43,692 bases of DNA from Roseateles aquatilis (GCF_002205645.1 NZ_NIOF01000024.1:1-43692); one strand, 5' to 3'; shown: positions 17,766 through 27,850, numbered from the stretch's first letter. Translations and numbers: made by a program. The notes: generated by a model not told the origin, from the sequence alone.

Positions 17766-17833
17766 CCATCGCCCGTCGCGGCGCTGCGTGTCGCCGCCTC
17801 GCGCCGCCAAGCTTCCTTCGTTCCTCTTACTTC

Positions 17834-18499
17834 GTGATCCCGTCGACCGCCGCCGTGTCCGCTCCAGTTCTCAAGCCCTCATCTTCCTCGACCACGCGCC
17901 GCGCGTTGCTGCTGGCCGGGGCGGCGGCCTGCCTGCCGCGTCCGGCGCTGGCGGGCGCGCAGGTCGAGGAGCCGCTGGCCGACGCGGTGCGCTCGGCGCT
18001 GTCCGCGGCGATCGCCTCGGACGCGCCTCCCAAGCCGCGCTTCGACGCGATCGAGCCGCGCCTGGCCTACCTGCGCTGGCTGGGCGAGATGAGCGAGCGC
18101 CTCAAGCGCCAGAAGAGCGAGGCGCAAACGCGCATCGAGTTCCTGGAGACCGTCTGGTACGAGAGCACCCGCGCCGGGCTGGAGCCCGCGCTGGTGCTGG
18201 GGCTGGTGCAGGTGGAAAGCGGCTTCCGCAAGTACGCGATCAGCGTGGCCGGCGCGCGGGGCTACATGCAGGTGATGCCGTTCTGGTCGCGGCTGATCGG
18301 CGACGGGCAGGCCTCGCGGCTGTTCCACATGCAGACCAACCTGCGCTTCGGCTGCGTGATCCTGCGCCACTACCTCGACATCGAGAAGGGCGACCTGTAC
18401 CTGGCGCTGGGCCGCTACAACGGCAGCCGCGGGCGGCCGGAGTATCCGAACATGGTCATGGGCGCGCGCAAGCGCTGGCTGGTGTCCGGTCAGGCCTAG
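17834..18499 (+). CDS. Secreted lytic transglycosylase (SLT domain)
   Basis: A GTG at 17834 (alternative GTG at 17855) gives about 221 residues. The N-terminus has a twin-arginine-like leader (SSSTTRRALLLAGAAACLP) ending near ALA-G, so export, possibly by Tat, is likely. The catalytic SLT domain shows ALVLGLVQVESGF with the catalytic glutamate, then GARGYMQVMPFW and LALGRYNGSRG, the pattern of family 1 transglycosylases that cleave murein to anhydromuropeptides. Proximity to proS is common in Burkholderiales. The start choice is uncertain because neither GTG has a clear ribosome binding site. Confidence 0.88.
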   Translation: MIPSTAAVSAPVLKPSSSSTTRRALLLAGAAACLPRPALAGAQVEEPLADAVRSALSAAIASDAPPKPRFDAIEPRLAYLRWLGEMSERLKRQKSEAQTRIEFLETVWYESTRAGLEPALVLGLVQVESGFRKYAISVAGARGYMQVMPFWSRLIGDGQASRLFHMQTNLRFGCVILRHYLDIEKGDLYLALGRYNGSRGRPEYPNMVMGARKRWLVSGQA

Positions 18500-18561
18500 G
18501 GCAGGTCCGCATGACGGTGTCGCGTCAGCCGCGGCAAGTCACCCTGACCTTCCCTGCAAAC

Positions 18562-18590
18562 AACGACGCCGCCCGGAGGCGGCGTCGGCG
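18562..18590 (-). terminator. Terminator after ubiX
   Basis: GACGCCGCC (18565-18573) pairs with GGCGGCGTC (18578-18586) around CGGA. On the minus strand it is followed by GTTGTTTG, so it suits ubiX. The T-tract is imperfect. Confidence 0.6.
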
Positions 18591-18623
18591 AGGCGAGCCA
18601 GCGGGGATCGCGGCAAGCCGTGC

Positions 18624-19217
18624 TCAGGCCGACGGCCTCAGCCCCAGCCAGGGCTGCGGTTCGGCGCCCGGCAACTGCGCCAGCTCCAGCACCCGCTCGA
18701 CGGTCTCGGCGACCATCTCGTCGATCGACTGGGGGCGCAGGTACAGCGCCGGCAGCGGCGGGAAGACGATGCCGCCCATCTCCGTCACGGCGGTCATGTT
18801 GCGCAGATGGGCCAGGTTGAGCGGCGTCTCGCGCACCATCAGGATCAGCCGGCGGCGCTCCTTCAGCGTGACGTCGGCGGCGCGAGACATCAGGTTGTCC
18901 GACAGCCCATGCGCGACCGCCGCGAGCGTGCGCATCGAGCAGGGCGCGATCACCATCGCGGCCGTGCGGAAGCTGCCGCTGGCCACGCAGGCGCCGACAT
19001 CGCCGGGCGCATAAGCCGCGTCGGCCTCGCGCTCCAGCGCGTCGCGGTTCAGGCCCAGCTCGTGGTGAGCGTTCAATACGCCGGCGGGGCTCAGGATCAG
19101 GTGGGTCTCGGCGCCCAACTGGCGCGCGCGGCGCAGCAACTGCAGCCCGTAGGCCGCGCCGGTCGCGCCGGTGATGCCGACGACCAGGCGCGGCCGTGGT
19201 GCCGCAGGCGCGCTCAT
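18624..19217 (-). CDS. ubiX: Flavin prenyltransferase UbiX
   Basis: The enzyme joins dimethylallyl phosphate to FMN, making the prenylated flavin cofactor of UbiD, which decarboxylates in ubiquinone synthesis. The 197-residue protein has LVVGITGATGA near the start, and then IAPCSMRTLAAVAHG and LKERRRLILMVRETPL, all family signatures. The ATG at 19217 overlaps the grxD stop (TGATG), so the two are coupled. Confidence 0.95.
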   Translation of the reverse strand: MSAPAAPRPRLVVGITGATGAAYGLQLLRRARQLGAETHLILSPAGVLNAHHELGLNRDALEREADAAYAPGDVGACVASGSFRTAAMVIAPCSMRTLAAVAHGLSDNLMSRAADVTLKERRRLILMVRETPLNLAHLRNMTAVTEMGGIVFPPLPALYLRPQSIDEMVAETVERVLELAQLPGAEPQPWLGLRPSA

Positions 19218-19531
19218 CAGGCCTTGGCCAGCAGCTGCTGCAGTTCGCCGCTTTCGTACATCTCCATCATGATGTCCGAGCCGCCGACGAACTCGCCGTC
19301 GATGTACAGCTGCGGGATGGTGGGCCAGTTGGCGTATTCCTTGATGCCCTGGCGGACGCCTTCGTCCTCCAGCACGTTGAAGGTCTTGATCTCGGGCGCG
19401 CCGCTGGCCTTCAGGATCTGGATCGCGCGGCCGGAGAAGCCGCACATCGGAAACTGGGCCGTGCCCTTCATGAAGAGCATGACGCGGCTGCTCTTGACCA
19501 GATCGTCGATGCGTTGCTGAACGTCGCTCAT
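19217..19531 (-). CDS. grxD: Monothiol glutaredoxin (CGFS type)
   Basis: The 104-residue protein has the CGFS active site at about residues 30-33 (FPMCGFSGRA). It also has the glutathione-binding WPTIPQLYIDGEFVGG and a second GG-x-D motif. Such proteins hold and transfer [2Fe-2S] clusters rather than reduce disulfides. It is coupled to ubiX. In many Burkholderiales grxD directly follows prmC; here a secreted-protein gene lies between. Confidence 0.96.
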   Translation of the reverse strand: MSDVQQRIDDLVKSSRVMLFMKGTAQFPMCGFSGRAIQILKASGAPEIKTFNVLEDEGVRQGIKEYANWPTIPQLYIDGEFVGGSDIMMEMYESGELQQLLAKA

Positions 19532-19777
19532 GGCGGAATCCTCGTAGGTGCGTGAAAGCTGAAAGTCGAAAGCGGGGCGGCGCGGACGGCATCCATCCGG
19601 CCATCCGGACGCCCGCTGGCGGGTGGCCGGAGCGCGGCAGGTTTCGTTCCAGGGGCAGGCGCCCACGGGGACCGGCCACGCGATCCAGAGATTATCGGCC
19701 AGTGGACAAGACCTCGCCGTGGCGGGTTCGATGTCCGCCGCGGGAGAGCCTGACGGGAAGGATCTGCCGCGCGGGGA

Positions 19778-20392
19778 TCAGAAGCTGTAGCTGACGCCGA
19801 ACTGCACGACCGGCTTGTAGCGCAGGTCGGACGCCAGGTCGTTCTGCGGCGCGCTGTTGCCCAGCCGCAGCCCGGGCGCGCCGTTGGCGACGAGGCCGAA
19901 ATCGGCGCTGAAGCCCCAGCCGTTGCGCAGCGAGTAGCTGGTGTAGCCCAGGCCGACGTAGGACAGCGAGAGGTTGGGCTCGCGCTCGGGGCCGGTCAGC
20001 AGGCTGAGCGTGCGGCGGCCGGCCGAGAGGGCGGAGGTGATCGCGGACCCGCGGCCCAGCGCCTGGCCACTGCTGCTTTGCAGCAGCGACATCGGGCCCA
20101 CCAGCAGGCCGCCGGTGGCGCGCAGGCCGCCCCGGGTGCCGCTGCCGAAGCCGGACCCGGTCAGGTAATAGTCCGCCAGCAGATTGGCGCTGAGCAGCCG
20201 GCTGCCGCGGCGCGCGTCGTAAGTGGTGCTGTCGTCGTCCTGGCTCTGGCTCAACTGCAGGCGCGCCTGCCAGCGGCTGAAGGCCTGCGCATCGGGCTTG
20301 AGCTGCAGGCCCTGTTGCGCCATCGCGCCGCCGGCCAGGCAGACGCCGGCCAGGACCATGGCAAGGCGCGAAAGCGGGGATGCGGCGCGCAT
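19778..20392 (-). CDS. Secreted outer-membrane barrel-like protein, unknown
   Basis: The ATG at 20392 gives 204 residues with a clear signal peptide (MRAASPLSRLAMVLAGVCL, cleavage near AMA-Q). The mature part is rich in Gly, Ser, Leu and Tyr with alternating hydrophobic residues (LSLSYVGLGYTSYSL, WGFSADFGLVA). It ends VVQFGVSYSF, a C-terminal Phe typical of beta-barrel outer-membrane proteins recognised by the BAM complex. No specific family was recognised. It sits between prmC and grxD on the same strand, separated by gaps of over 240 bases on both sides. Confidence 0.65.
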   Translation of the reverse strand: MRAASPLSRLAMVLAGVCLAGGAMAQQGLQLKPDAQAFSRWQARLQLSQSQDDDSTTYDARRGSRLLSANLLADYYLTGSGFGSGTRGGLRATGGLLVGPMSLLQSSSGQALGRGSAITSALSAGRRTLSLLTGPEREPNLSLSYVGLGYTSYSLRNGWGFSADFGLVANGAPGLRLGNSAPQNDLASDLRYKPVVQFGVSYSF

Positions 20393-20677
20393 GACAGGTC
20401 TCCCGGTTGACGTTGACGACAACGCCCGAAACGGATCCGGGCAGCTTGGTCGGACCATGCTACGCCCGGCCCGGTTACTTCGCCAGATCGAGATGAGGGG
20501 GAAAGTCGCGGTTGTTGCTGTTTTTCCGCGCCGTCCCGCAGTGCGGAACGACAACCCGACCGAAGGCGCCGAAGCGGGGATCGGCGGCCACCGGGCGGCC
20601 AGCCACGGGTGGGCGAGCAGCCGATGGCGCGCGGCCGGGTTCTGGCGGTCGCCCCGTTCAGTTGTCGCGGGTGGCAG

Positions 20678-21559
20678 TCAGCCCGGCCAGCGCCCGCCGC
20701 TGGCGCGTGGCTGGTCGCCCAGATCGCGGCGGTTGGCGACGTCGACGAAGCCGCGCTCCCGCAGCAGCGCCATCACCGCGTCGGCCTGGTCCCAGCCATG
20801 CTCCAGCAGCAACCAGCCCCCGGGGCGCAGCCGATCGGGCGCGTGGCGGACCAGATGACGCAGGTCGTCCAGGCCGTCGCCCTCGGGCGTCAGGGCCATC
20901 CGGGGCTCGTGTCGCAGCGCGGCGAGGTGGTGGTCGTCACCCGCGACATAGGGCGGATTGCTGACGATCAGGTCGAACGGCGCCTGGCCGGCCAGCGGCT
21001 CGAACCAACTGCCCAGGTGGCCCTCGACGCCGAGCGCCAGGCGCGTCGCGTTGTCCCGGGCGACGGACAGCGCATCGGGGCTGGCGTCGACCATGCGCAC
21101 GTCGGCGTCCGGCCGGCGGGACTTGATCGCCAACGCGATCGCCCCGGAGCCGGTGCCCAGGTCCACGACGCGAGGCGCTGATGGATCCACACCCGCGGCT
21201 GCGGCCGTAGCGGCGCCTGCACCCGAGCCCAGCGCCGGCCCCAGGCATTCGAGCGCCCATACCACGAGCACCTCGGTGTCGGGGCGCGGGATCAGCGTGG
21301 CGGGCGTGACGCGCAGCGTCAGGCCGAAGAACTCCTTCTCGCCGGTCAGGTAGGCCAGCGGTACCTGATCCAGCCGCTGGGCGAGCCAGTGGTCGAAGCG
21401 CCGACGCGTCTCGCCGCCGAGCACGTCGGTGTCGTGGCTGATCAGCCAGGCGCGGGAGACCCCTAGCAGGGCCTGCAGCAAGTACTGCGCCTCCTGGCGC
21501 GGCAGGCCGGCGGCGATGGCGGCGCGCTGGGCGCCGGCGACGGTCGACGGCTCGTTCAT
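20678..21559 (-). CDS. prmC: Release-factor glutamine N5-methyltransferase
   Basis: The enzyme methylates the Gln of the GGQ motif in release factors 1 and 2. The protein is 293 residues. The SAM-binding motif is DLGTGSGA at about 133-140, and the catalytic NPPY is at 201-204 ([10 protein letters not shown]). An N-terminal helical release-factor-binding domain and a short Gly/Ala-rich insert near 110-125 are visible. Its ATG overlaps the prfA stop (ATGA), linking enzyme to substrate. Confidence 0.96.
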   Translation of the reverse strand: MNEPSTVAGAQRAAIAAGLPRQEAQYLLQALLGVSRAWLISHDTDVLGGETRRRFDHWLAQRLDQVPLAYLTGEKEFFGLTLRVTPATLIPRPDTEVLVVWALECLGPALGSGAGAATAAAAGVDPSAPRVVDLGTGSGAIALAIKSRRPDADVRMVDASPDALSVARDNATRLALGVEGHLGSWFEPLAGQAPFDLIVSNPPYVAGDDHHLAALRHEPRMALTPEGDGLDDLRHLVRHAPDRLRPGGWLLLEHGWDQADAVMALLRERGFVDVANRRDLGDQPRASGGRWPG

Positions 21560-22647
21560 GCGGCGCCGCCCTCCAGCGCCGCGAGCTGTTCCGCCGCCTG
21601 CGCCTGCTGCAGCCCCTGCAGCAGGTCGGCGAGATCGCCGTCCATGATCGCGCCGAGCTTGTACAGCGTCAGGTTGATGCGGTGGTCGGTCAGCCGGCCC
21701 TGCGGGAAGTTGTAGGTGCGGATGCGGTCGCTGCGGTCGCCGCTGCCGATCAGGCTCTTGCGCTGGGCGGCCTCCTTGGCGGCGCGCTCGACACGGTCTT
21801 TCTCGCGCAGGCGCGCGGCCAGCACCGCCATTGCCTTGGCCTTGTTGCGGTGCTGGCTGCGATCGTCCTGGCACTCGGCGACCAGGCCGGTGGGCAGGTG
21901 GGTGATGCGGATCGCGCTGTCGGTCTTGTTGACGTGCTGCCCGCCCGCGCCGCTGGCCCGGAAGGTGTCGATGCGCAGCTCGGCCGGGTTGAGCTGGATC
22001 TCCTCGGCCTCGTCGGGCTCGGCCATCACCGCGACGGTGCAGGCGCTGGTGTGGATGCGGCCCTGCGATTCGGTGGCGGGGACGCGCTGCACGCGGTGCC
22101 CGCCGGACTCGAACTTGAGCCGGCCGTAGACGCCGTCGCCGTCCAACCGCAGCACGATTTCCTTGTAGCCGCCCAGGTCCGATTCATTGGCCGACAGCAC
22201 CTCGCAGCGCCAGCCTTGCGCCTCGGCGAAACGCGTGTACATGCGGGTCAGGTCGCCGGCGAACAGCGCCGACTCGTCGCCGCCCGCGCCGGCGCGGATC
22301 TCGAGGAAGGCGGGACGCTCGTCGTCCGGATCCTTGGGGATCAGCGCCAGTTGCAGCTCCTGGTCGAGACGATCGATGTCCGCCTGCGCCGCGGCCATCT
22401 CCTCGCGCGCCATGTCGGCCATGTCGGCGTCGCCCTCGTCGAGCAGCTCGCGGGCGGCGGCCAGGTCGCGCTCGCGCTGCAGGTAGCGCCGGTAGCGCTC
22501 GACCAGCGACGACACCTCCGACTGCTCGCGGGTCAGCGCGCGGTAGCGCTTCATGTCGGCGGCGACGCTGCCGTCGGCGAGCGTGGTGTCGAGTTCGGCC
22601 AGGCGGTAGCCGAGGCGGTCGAACTGCTGGCGCAGGGCGTCTTTCAT
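21556..22647 (-). CDS. prfA: Peptide chain release factor 1
   Basis: The protein (363 residues) ends translation at UAA and UAG. The stop-codon-reading motif P-A-T is at about 190-192, which distinguishes RF1 from RF2 (SPF). The catalytic GGQ is at 235-237 (SGAGGQHVN). The start [12 protein letters not shown] at 22647 fits the family length; the open frame upstream is noncoding. The order hemA-prfA-prmC is conserved, and prmC overlaps its stop. Confidence 0.97.
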   Translation of the reverse strand: MKDALRQQFDRLGYRLAELDTTLADGSVAADMKRYRALTREQSEVSSLVERYRRYLQRERDLAAARELLDEGDADMADMAREEMAAAQADIDRLDQELQLALIPKDPDDERPAFLEIRAGAGGDESALFAGDLTRMYTRFAEAQGWRCEVLSANESDLGGYKEIVLRLDGDGVYGRLKFESGGHRVQRVPATESQGRIHTSACTVAVMAEPDEAEEIQLNPAELRIDTFRASGAGGQHVNKTDSAIRITHLPTGLVAECQDDRSQHRNKAKAMAVLAARLREKDRVERAAKEAAQRKSLIGSGDRSDRIRTYNFPQGRLTDHRINLTLYKLGAIMDGDLADLLQGLQQAQAAEQLAALEGGAA

Positions 22648-22757
22648 TGGGGGGCGAAGGCGAAGAAGCAAGCGATGGAACGGGCGGAACGAGGCCGCGA
22701 AGGGAAGCGGCAGGTCCGGCGGGGCGCGGCGCGGAACGCCGGGGCGGCCTCGCGCCG

Positions 22758-24083
22758 CTAGGAGTCCGCGAGGTCGTCGGTGCCGGTCGGGCGCAGGCCC
22801 GGGGTCTTCGCGCTGTCGCGCAGGAACAGCCGCGACACCGTCTGCGCCACCGCCAGGCGGTGATCGCCGTCGCTGCCGTTGAGCTCGGCCATTGCGCCGT
22901 GCAGCATCTTCTGGGTCAGGCCGCGCGAGAGCGCGTCCAGCACGGTGTCGATGTCCTCGCCGCGCGCCAGCAGCTTGCGCGCGCGCAGGATCTCCGCCTG
23001 CCGCCAACTGTCGGCCTGCTGGTGCAGCGCCTGGATCAGCGGCACCGTGTGGCGCTGGCCGAGCCAGTGCACGAAGCTCTGCACGCCGTTCTCGATGATG
23101 GCCTCGGCCTGCTGGACCGCCGCCTGGCGTTTCTCGCCGGCGGTCTGGACCAGTTGCGACAGGTCGTCCACGGTGTAGAGGTAGACGTCGTCGAGCTGGG
23201 CGACTTCCTGCTCGATGTCGCGTGGCACCGCCAGGTCGACCATGAACATCGGCTTGTGGCGGCGCTTCTTCAGCGCGCGCTCGACCGCGCCCAGGCCGAT
23301 CAGCGGCAGGCTGGAGGCGGTGCAGGAGATGACGGCGTCGAACTCGTGCAGGCGATCGGGCAGGTCCGCCAGGCGGAAGGCCTCGGCGTTGAGGTGGGAG
23401 GCGAGCTTCTCGCCGCGCTCCAGCGTGCGGTTCGCGACGGCGATGGCCTTGGGCCCCTTGGCGGCGAAGTGCGTGCCGACGAGCTCGATCATCTCGCCCG
23501 CGCCGACCAGCAGCACCCGCAGGTCGGCGAGGTTCTCGAACAGCTGCGAGGCCAGCCGGACCGACGCGGCGGCCATGCTGATCGAGTGGCTGCCGATCTC
23601 CGTCGAGCTGCGGACTTCCTTGGCGACCGAGAAACTGCGCTGGAACAGCTGGTGCAGCGTGGTGCCGAGCGTGCCGGCCTGATCGGCCTCGCGCACGGCC
23701 TGCTTGAGCTGGCCGAGGATCTGCGGCTCGCCCAGCACCATCGAATCGAGCCCGCTGGCGACGCGGAACGCATGCCGCGCGGCGGCGCCGCCCTCGGCGA
23801 CGTAGGCGTGGTCCATCAGCGTGGCGCTGCCGACGCCGCCGATCTCGGCCAGCCAGTCGACAGCGGGGCGCACCATGTCGCTGTCGCCGGCGACGTAGAG
23901 CTCGGTGCGGTTGCAGGTGGAGAGGATGGCCGCCTCGGCGGCGGGCGCGGTGCGGCGCCGGGTGCCGATCTGGTCCTGGAAGCGGAGCAGCGTGGGCGCC
24001 AGTTGCTCGAGCGTGAACGCGAACCGGCCGCGCAGGTCCAGCGGCGCGGAGGTGTGGTTCAGGCCCAAGGCAAACACCGTCAT
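22758..24083 (-). CDS. hemA: Glutamyl-tRNA reductase
   Basis: The enzyme makes glutamate-1-semialdehyde from Glu-tRNA, the first step of C5 heme synthesis. At 441 residues it starts [15 protein letters not shown]. The nucleophilic cysteine lies in [10 protein letters not shown] (about residue 57). The Rossmann region has [12 protein letters not shown] and [13 protein letters not shown]. The start at 24083 matches the family. A TATAAT at 24098-24093 lies so close to the ATG that the mRNA could have almost no leader. Confidence 0.96.
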   Translation of the reverse strand: MTVFALGLNHTSAPLDLRGRFAFTLEQLAPTLLRFQDQIGTRRRTAPAAEAAILSTCNRTELYVAGDSDMVRPAVDWLAEIGGVGSATLMDHAYVAEGGAAARHAFRVASGLDSMVLGEPQILGQLKQAVREADQAGTLGTTLHQLFQRSFSVAKEVRSSTEIGSHSISMAAASVRLASQLFENLADLRVLLVGAGEMIELVGTHFAAKGPKAIAVANRTLERGEKLASHLNAEAFRLADLPDRLHEFDAVISCTASSLPLIGLGAVERALKKRRHKPMFMVDLAVPRDIEQEVAQLDDVYLYTVDDLSQLVQTAGEKRQAAVQQAEAIIENGVQSFVHWLGQRHTVPLIQALHQQADSWRQAEILRARKLLARGEDIDTVLDALSRGLTQKMLHGAMAELNGSDGDHRLAVAQTVSRLFLRDSAKTPGLRPTGTDDLADS

Positions 24084-24092
24084 GATCCGCCG

Positions 24093-24098
24093 ATTATA
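24093..24098 (-). promoter_or_regulatory. Possible hemA -10 box
   Basis: The minus strand reads TATAAT ten bases before the hemA ATG. If used, transcription would start about 3 bases before the codon, giving a near-leaderless mRNA. No good -35 lies 16-18 bases upstream, so the assignment is tentative. Confidence 0.4.
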
Positions 24099-24262
24099 AA
24101 ATTCCGACCCGTCCCGTGCATCGGGCGGGACACCCGGTTCGGCCGGTGGCCGGAGAAGCGTCAAGGAAATGGCGTCGAAAACGCCCGGTTTGTCGCTTCC
24201 TCGCCCACTTCCGGCCCGTCGCATTGGCCGATCCTTCTTTCCCGTCCCCTCGCGAGCCCCCC

Positions 24263-24535
24263 TTGAACCCACTCGACGCCGTCTGGCATCTCGGCAACCT
24301 GTTCCTGCCCGCCTGGGGTGTGGCCGCGCTGATGGCGCTGGCGATGAAGCTGCTGTGGAAGCAGAGCGCCGCCGGCATGAAGTGGCGCACGTTGTTCGCC
24401 TGGGGCGGTCTGGGCGGGAGCCTGGGCATCGTCGCCGCCCTGACGCTGCTGGGGCGGGACGGGACGATGGCCGGCTACGGGCTGATGCTGATCGGCATCT
24501 CGGTGACGCTGTGGGGCGTTACCTTCAAGCGCTGA
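24263..24535 (+). CDS. Small membrane protein, unknown
   Basis: A TTG at 24263 gives 90 residues: [18 protein letters not shown], then three hydrophobic segments ([50 protein letters not shown]). It is probably an inner-membrane protein. A GAG lies just upstream of the TTG but no better start exists in frame close by. It is divergent from hemA and overlaps the end of miaB by 11 bases, tail to tail. No family was recognised. Confidence 0.6.
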   Translation: MNPLDAVWHLGNLFLPAWGVAALMALAMKLLWKQSAAGMKWRTLFAWGGLGGSLGIVAALTLLGRDGTMAGYGLMLIGISVTLWGVTFKR

Positions 24536-25880
24536 GCACGTCCTCGGTCACCGGCACCTCGCCTCGCAGCGAGTGCGGGAAGGCCTCGGTGATGCGCAGC
24601 GGCACGATCTGGTTCATCAGCCGCTCGTGACCCTTGAAGTTGACGATGCGGTTGCACTCGGTGCGGCCCATCAGCTCGGTGGCGTCCTTGCGGGCGTGGC
24701 CGGAGACCAGCACCGGCACCGTCTGGCCGACCATCTCCTGGTTGTAGCGCATCGCGGTGGCCTCGATCTCGGCCTGCAGTTCCTGCAGGCGGCGCACCTT
24801 GACCTCGTGCGGCGTGTCGTCGGCCAGGTTGGCCGCGGGCGTGCCGGGACGCGGGCTGAAGATGAAGCTGAAGGAGGCGTCGAAACCGATGTCCCGCACC
24901 AGTTGCATCGTCTTGGCGTGGTCGTCCTCGGTCTCGCCCGGGAAGCCGACGATGAAGTCGCTGGCGATGCGGATGTCCGGACGCACGGCGCGCAGCTTGC
25001 GCACGGTGCTCTTGAACTGCAGCGTGGTGTAGCCGCGCTTCATCGCCATCAAGATGCGGTCGCTGCCATGCTGCACCGGCAGGTGGACGTGGTTCACCAG
25101 CTGCGGGATCTTGCCGTAGGCGTCGATCAGGCGCTGGCTGAACTCGTTCGGATGGCTGGTGGTGTAGCGGATGCGCTCGATGCCGGGGATCTCGGCGACG
25201 TACTCCAGCAACAGCGCGAAGTCGGCGATCTCGTCGCTGCCTTCGGCGCCCGCGCCCATCTTGCCGCGATAGGCGTTGACGTTCTGGCCCAGCAGCGTCA
25301 CTTCCTTGACGCCCTGGTCGGCCAGCCCGGCCACCTCGACCAGCACGTCCTCGAAGGGCCGGCTGACCTCCTCGCCGCGCGTGTACGGCACCACGCAGTA
25401 GGAACAGTACTTCGAGCAGCCTTCCATGATGGACACGAAGGCCGAGGCACCCTCGACCTTGGCCGGCGGCAGGTTGTCGAACTTCTCGATCTCCGGGAAG
25501 CTGATGTCCACCTGCGGGCGCAGTTGCTCCTGGCGCTGCGCCAGCATTTGCGGCAGGCGGTGCAGCGTCTGCGGGCCGAAGACGACGTCCACGTAGGGCG
25601 CGCGCTCGATGATGGCGGCGCCTTCCTGGCTGGCGACGCAGCCGCCCACGCCGATCAGCGTGCCCTTGGCCTTCAGGTGCTTGATGCGGCCCAGGTCGGA
25701 GAACACCTTCTCCTGCGCCTTCTCCCGCACCGAGCAGGTGTTGAACAGGATCAGGTCGGCCTGTTCGACGTCGGTGGTCGGCTCGTAGCCGTCGGCGGCG
25801 CGCAGCACGTCGGCCATCTTGTCCGAGTCGTACTCGTTCATCTGGCAGCCGAAGGTCTTGATGAAGACTTTCTTGCTCAT
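24525..25880 (-). CDS. miaB: tRNA-2-methylthio-N6-dimethylallyladenosine synthase
   Basis: This radical SAM methylthiotransferase modifies A37 of tRNAs that read UNN codons. The N-terminal cluster cysteines are at about 12, 49 and 81 ([22 protein letters not shown]). The radical SAM motif C-x3-C-x2-C is at 155, 159 and 162 ([16 protein letters not shown]), and a TRAM domain ends the protein. The 451-residue length and the [12 protein letters not shown] start match the family. The start has a GGGGAAC upstream. Confidence 0.97.
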   Translation of the reverse strand: MSKKVFIKTFGCQMNEYDSDKMADVLRAADGYEPTTDVEQADLILFNTCSVREKAQEKVFSDLGRIKHLKAKGTLIGVGGCVASQEGAAIIERAPYVDVVFGPQTLHRLPQMLAQRQEQLRPQVDISFPEIEKFDNLPPAKVEGASAFVSIMEGCSKYCSYCVVPYTRGEEVSRPFEDVLVEVAGLADQGVKEVTLLGQNVNAYRGKMGAGAEGSDEIADFALLLEYVAEIPGIERIRYTTSHPNEFSQRLIDAYGKIPQLVNHVHLPVQHGSDRILMAMKRGYTTLQFKSTVRKLRAVRPDIRIASDFIVGFPGETEDDHAKTMQLVRDIGFDASFSFIFSPRPGTPAANLADDTPHEVKVRRLQELQAEIEATAMRYNQEMVGQTVPVLVSGHARKDATELMGRTECNRIVNFKGHERLMNQIVPLRITEAFPHSLRGEVPVTEDVLSA

Positions 25881-26015
25881 GGGGAACTCCGGGAGAAAAC
25901 AGGAGAAAAAGGAGAAAGCGGGAAGGGGCGGGAGCAATCGCGAGACATCGACCGCGCGGCGCGTGACCGGCGACAGCCGCGGCCGCCCCCGGCGGCGCGC
26001 GGCCAGGTCAATCGC

Positions 26016-26510
26016 TCAGGGCTTGCGCCAGATCTGGCTGGCCTGGTCGAACTGCAGCGCGGCGGCCTGCTCGGCGGTGGTCGGCCAGGTCTTGTTCGCG
26101 AGTTCGACCTCGTTCAGCACCCAAACGTCCAGGATCAGCCCGCTGATGTCGCGGGTGTAGAGGACGGTGAGCTTCTGGTCGTAGAGCGAGCCCGGCGTGG
26201 CGACGAGGTCCACCGCGTTGCGGATGCGGGCGCCGGGTGCCAGGCGCGCCGGCTTGCCGTTGAGCTTGACGTCCGGCGCGACGCCGATGATCAGCTCGCC
26301 GCGCAGCGCGCGTTGCGGGAAGTAGCGGTGGCCGGGGACGATCTGCGCCTGCGCGGTGGGCGCCGCGGCGAGCAGGAAGGTCGCGACGGCGGTCGGCGCG
26401 AGGCTGGCGAGAAGACTGCCGGCGACGAGACTGCCGGAGAGGGCGGTGCTGGCGACCAGCGCCGTCAGGGTCCGACGGCGGGGCGAGGCGGGCGAGGCAC
26501 AGCGGGACAT
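26016..26510 (-). CDS. Secreted protein, unknown function
   Basis: The ATG at 26510 gives 164 residues. The first 50 or so form a long signal peptide (SPRRRTLTALVASTALSG, later ATFLLAAAPTAQAQ) with cleavage near AQA-Q. The mature part contains YFPQRALRGELIIGV and a stretch ending TTAEQAAALQFDQ. It resembles conserved periplasmic proteins of Burkholderiales with no assigned role. It lies between miaB and an L,D-transpeptidase-like gene on the same strand. Confidence 0.65.
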   Translation of the reverse strand: MSRCASPASPRRRTLTALVASTALSGSLVAGSLLASLAPTAVATFLLAAAPTAQAQIVPGHRYFPQRALRGELIIGVAPDVKLNGKPARLAPGARIRNAVDLVATPGSLYDQKLTVLYTRDISGLILDVWVLNEVELANKTWPTTAEQAAALQFDQASQIWRKP

Positions 26511-26568
26511 GGTGTAGATCCAGTGGCTGCGGAAAAGCCGCGAGTGTAGCGGCTGGGCCCCGCCAGGC

Positions 26569-27384
26569 TCAGAGCCGGGAGCCCGCCGACCCTTGCGCCA
26601 CGGCGGCCGGGCGCGGCTCCGGCAGCACGTAGACGACCCCGGCGCCATGGCCCAGCACCGGCGTCACGATGCGGTCGAAGAAGTCCCCCGCGACGACGAC
26701 GCATCCCAGCGAGATGCGGTTGTCGTCCGGCGAGGCCGAGGCGAGCCGTTCGGCGCGGCGCTCGGCGGCCGGGCTGGGACGCAGGCGGTGGATGGCGAAC
26801 GCGGCGTCGTAGTCGACCCAGATGACGGTCTCGCCCTTGAGGTTGGGGCCGGGCTGGCTGTCGTAGCGGCCGGCCGGCGTGGTGCGCAGCGCCGCCGGGA
26901 TGCCCGTGGCGACCATCTGCCCGACTCCCGGGGCGGCCGTGTCGCCGCGGGCCAGGCCCAGCAGCGCCGGCGCGGCGCCGATCAGGTGGCCGTCGGAGCT
27001 GAAGACGAAGAGCTTGGCGTCCTTCTTGTCGACGATGGCGAAGGGCAGGCCCTTGGCGTCGCCGCGCTCGAACGCGGTGCGGGCCATGTCGCGGGCTTCG
27101 GGGGAGGCCGGTTCGCCCCGGAAGTCGATCGCGGCGGCCGGGAGGGGTGTGGCGAGGGTAGGCGCCGGGGCCGGCGCGGCGTGGACGGCCTGGACCGGTG
27201 GCGCGGCCGGTGCCGTGACGGAGGGCGACTGCGTAGCGGTGGCGGTCGCGGGCTCCGCGCGGGCGATGCCGATGCCCGATCCAAGCGCGATCGCCGCGCC
27301 AGCGAGGAGCAACGGCAGCGTCGCCCTGACGGCCCATGCCCTTGGAGAAGGTCCCGACTGACCCCACGACCCGATCGACTTCAT
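26569..27384 (-). CDS. L,D-transpeptidase-like periplasmic protein
   Basis: The 271-residue protein has an N-terminal membrane/signal segment (TLPLLLAGAAIALGSGIG, then ARAEP) and a Pro/Ala-rich linker. The C-terminal domain has AIHRLRP, and 20-odd residues later NRISLGCVVV. This is the YkuD H...S-x-G-C layout with the catalytic cysteine, but S-L-G-C replaces the usual S-H-G-C. Such enzymes crosslink peptidoglycan or attach lipoproteins. The GLARGDTAAPGVG and TPAGRYDS motifs also fit. The activity of this variant is unproven. Confidence 0.72.
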   Translation of the reverse strand: MKSIGSWGQSGPSPRAWAVRATLPLLLAGAAIALGSGIGIARAEPATATATQSPSVTAPAAPPVQAVHAAPAPAPTLATPLPAAAIDFRGEPASPEARDMARTAFERGDAKGLPFAIVDKKDAKLFVFSSDGHLIGAAPALLGLARGDTAAPGVGQMVATGIPAALRTTPAGRYDSQPGPNLKGETVIWVDYDAAFAIHRLRPSPAAERRAERLASASPDDNRISLGCVVVAGDFFDRIVTPVLGHGAGVVYVLPEPRPAAVAQGSAGSRL

Positions 27385-27850
27385 ACGGCCCGATGTCTTT
27401 CTGGCGGACGGGTTTCCAGGTGATCCGGCCGGGGCCGGGCTGTCCGCTGGGGCCGGATATTAAGGAGCAACCGCATGTTTCAAGCGGCGATCTGACGGCG
27501 GAAACGCCCGGACTTTCCCGGGAATTTGTAAGCCGGGCGATTAGCGGGAAGAGTTGGCGGCCAGTGCGTACGCCATCGGAACTTTCATCCCGCGCCGACC
27601 GCGACGGGACGCGGGGCGGCGACGGTCGGGACAGCACGGCCGACGGCGCGTCCGGGCTGCCGGGTGTCAACCGTCGCTTGCCAATCCTTCAATGGAGATG
27701 GGGCTGGCGCCTTGTGAATCCCTTGCCTACAGTCCAGCGGTCACGGCGGCCCCGCGCCGCCGTCACGCGCTCCCGACGCGTCCCGCCGCGCCCCCCGCGG
27801 CGATCCGGCGACGGGGCCGCCCCGATCGTCCCTTCTCCTTGCGAGGCATC
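27385..27850. other. Gene-free region between divergent transpeptidase and dehydrogenase genes
   Basis: No credible gene was found in these 466 bases. They should carry both divergent promoters. The segment near 27455-27560 is less GC-rich than its surroundings (CGGATATTAAGGAGC, GGGAATTTGTAAG) and is the likeliest promoter location, but no convincing -35/-10 pair could be named. Confidence 0.4.

Noticed and set aside
22647-24266. A 539-codon open frame antisense to hemA
   Set aside because: Shadow of hemA; no motif or ribosome binding site.
24573-26549. A 658-codon open frame antisense to miaB and the secreted-protein gene
   Set aside because: Low-complexity His/Leu/Gln-rich translation without motifs, fully covered by real genes.
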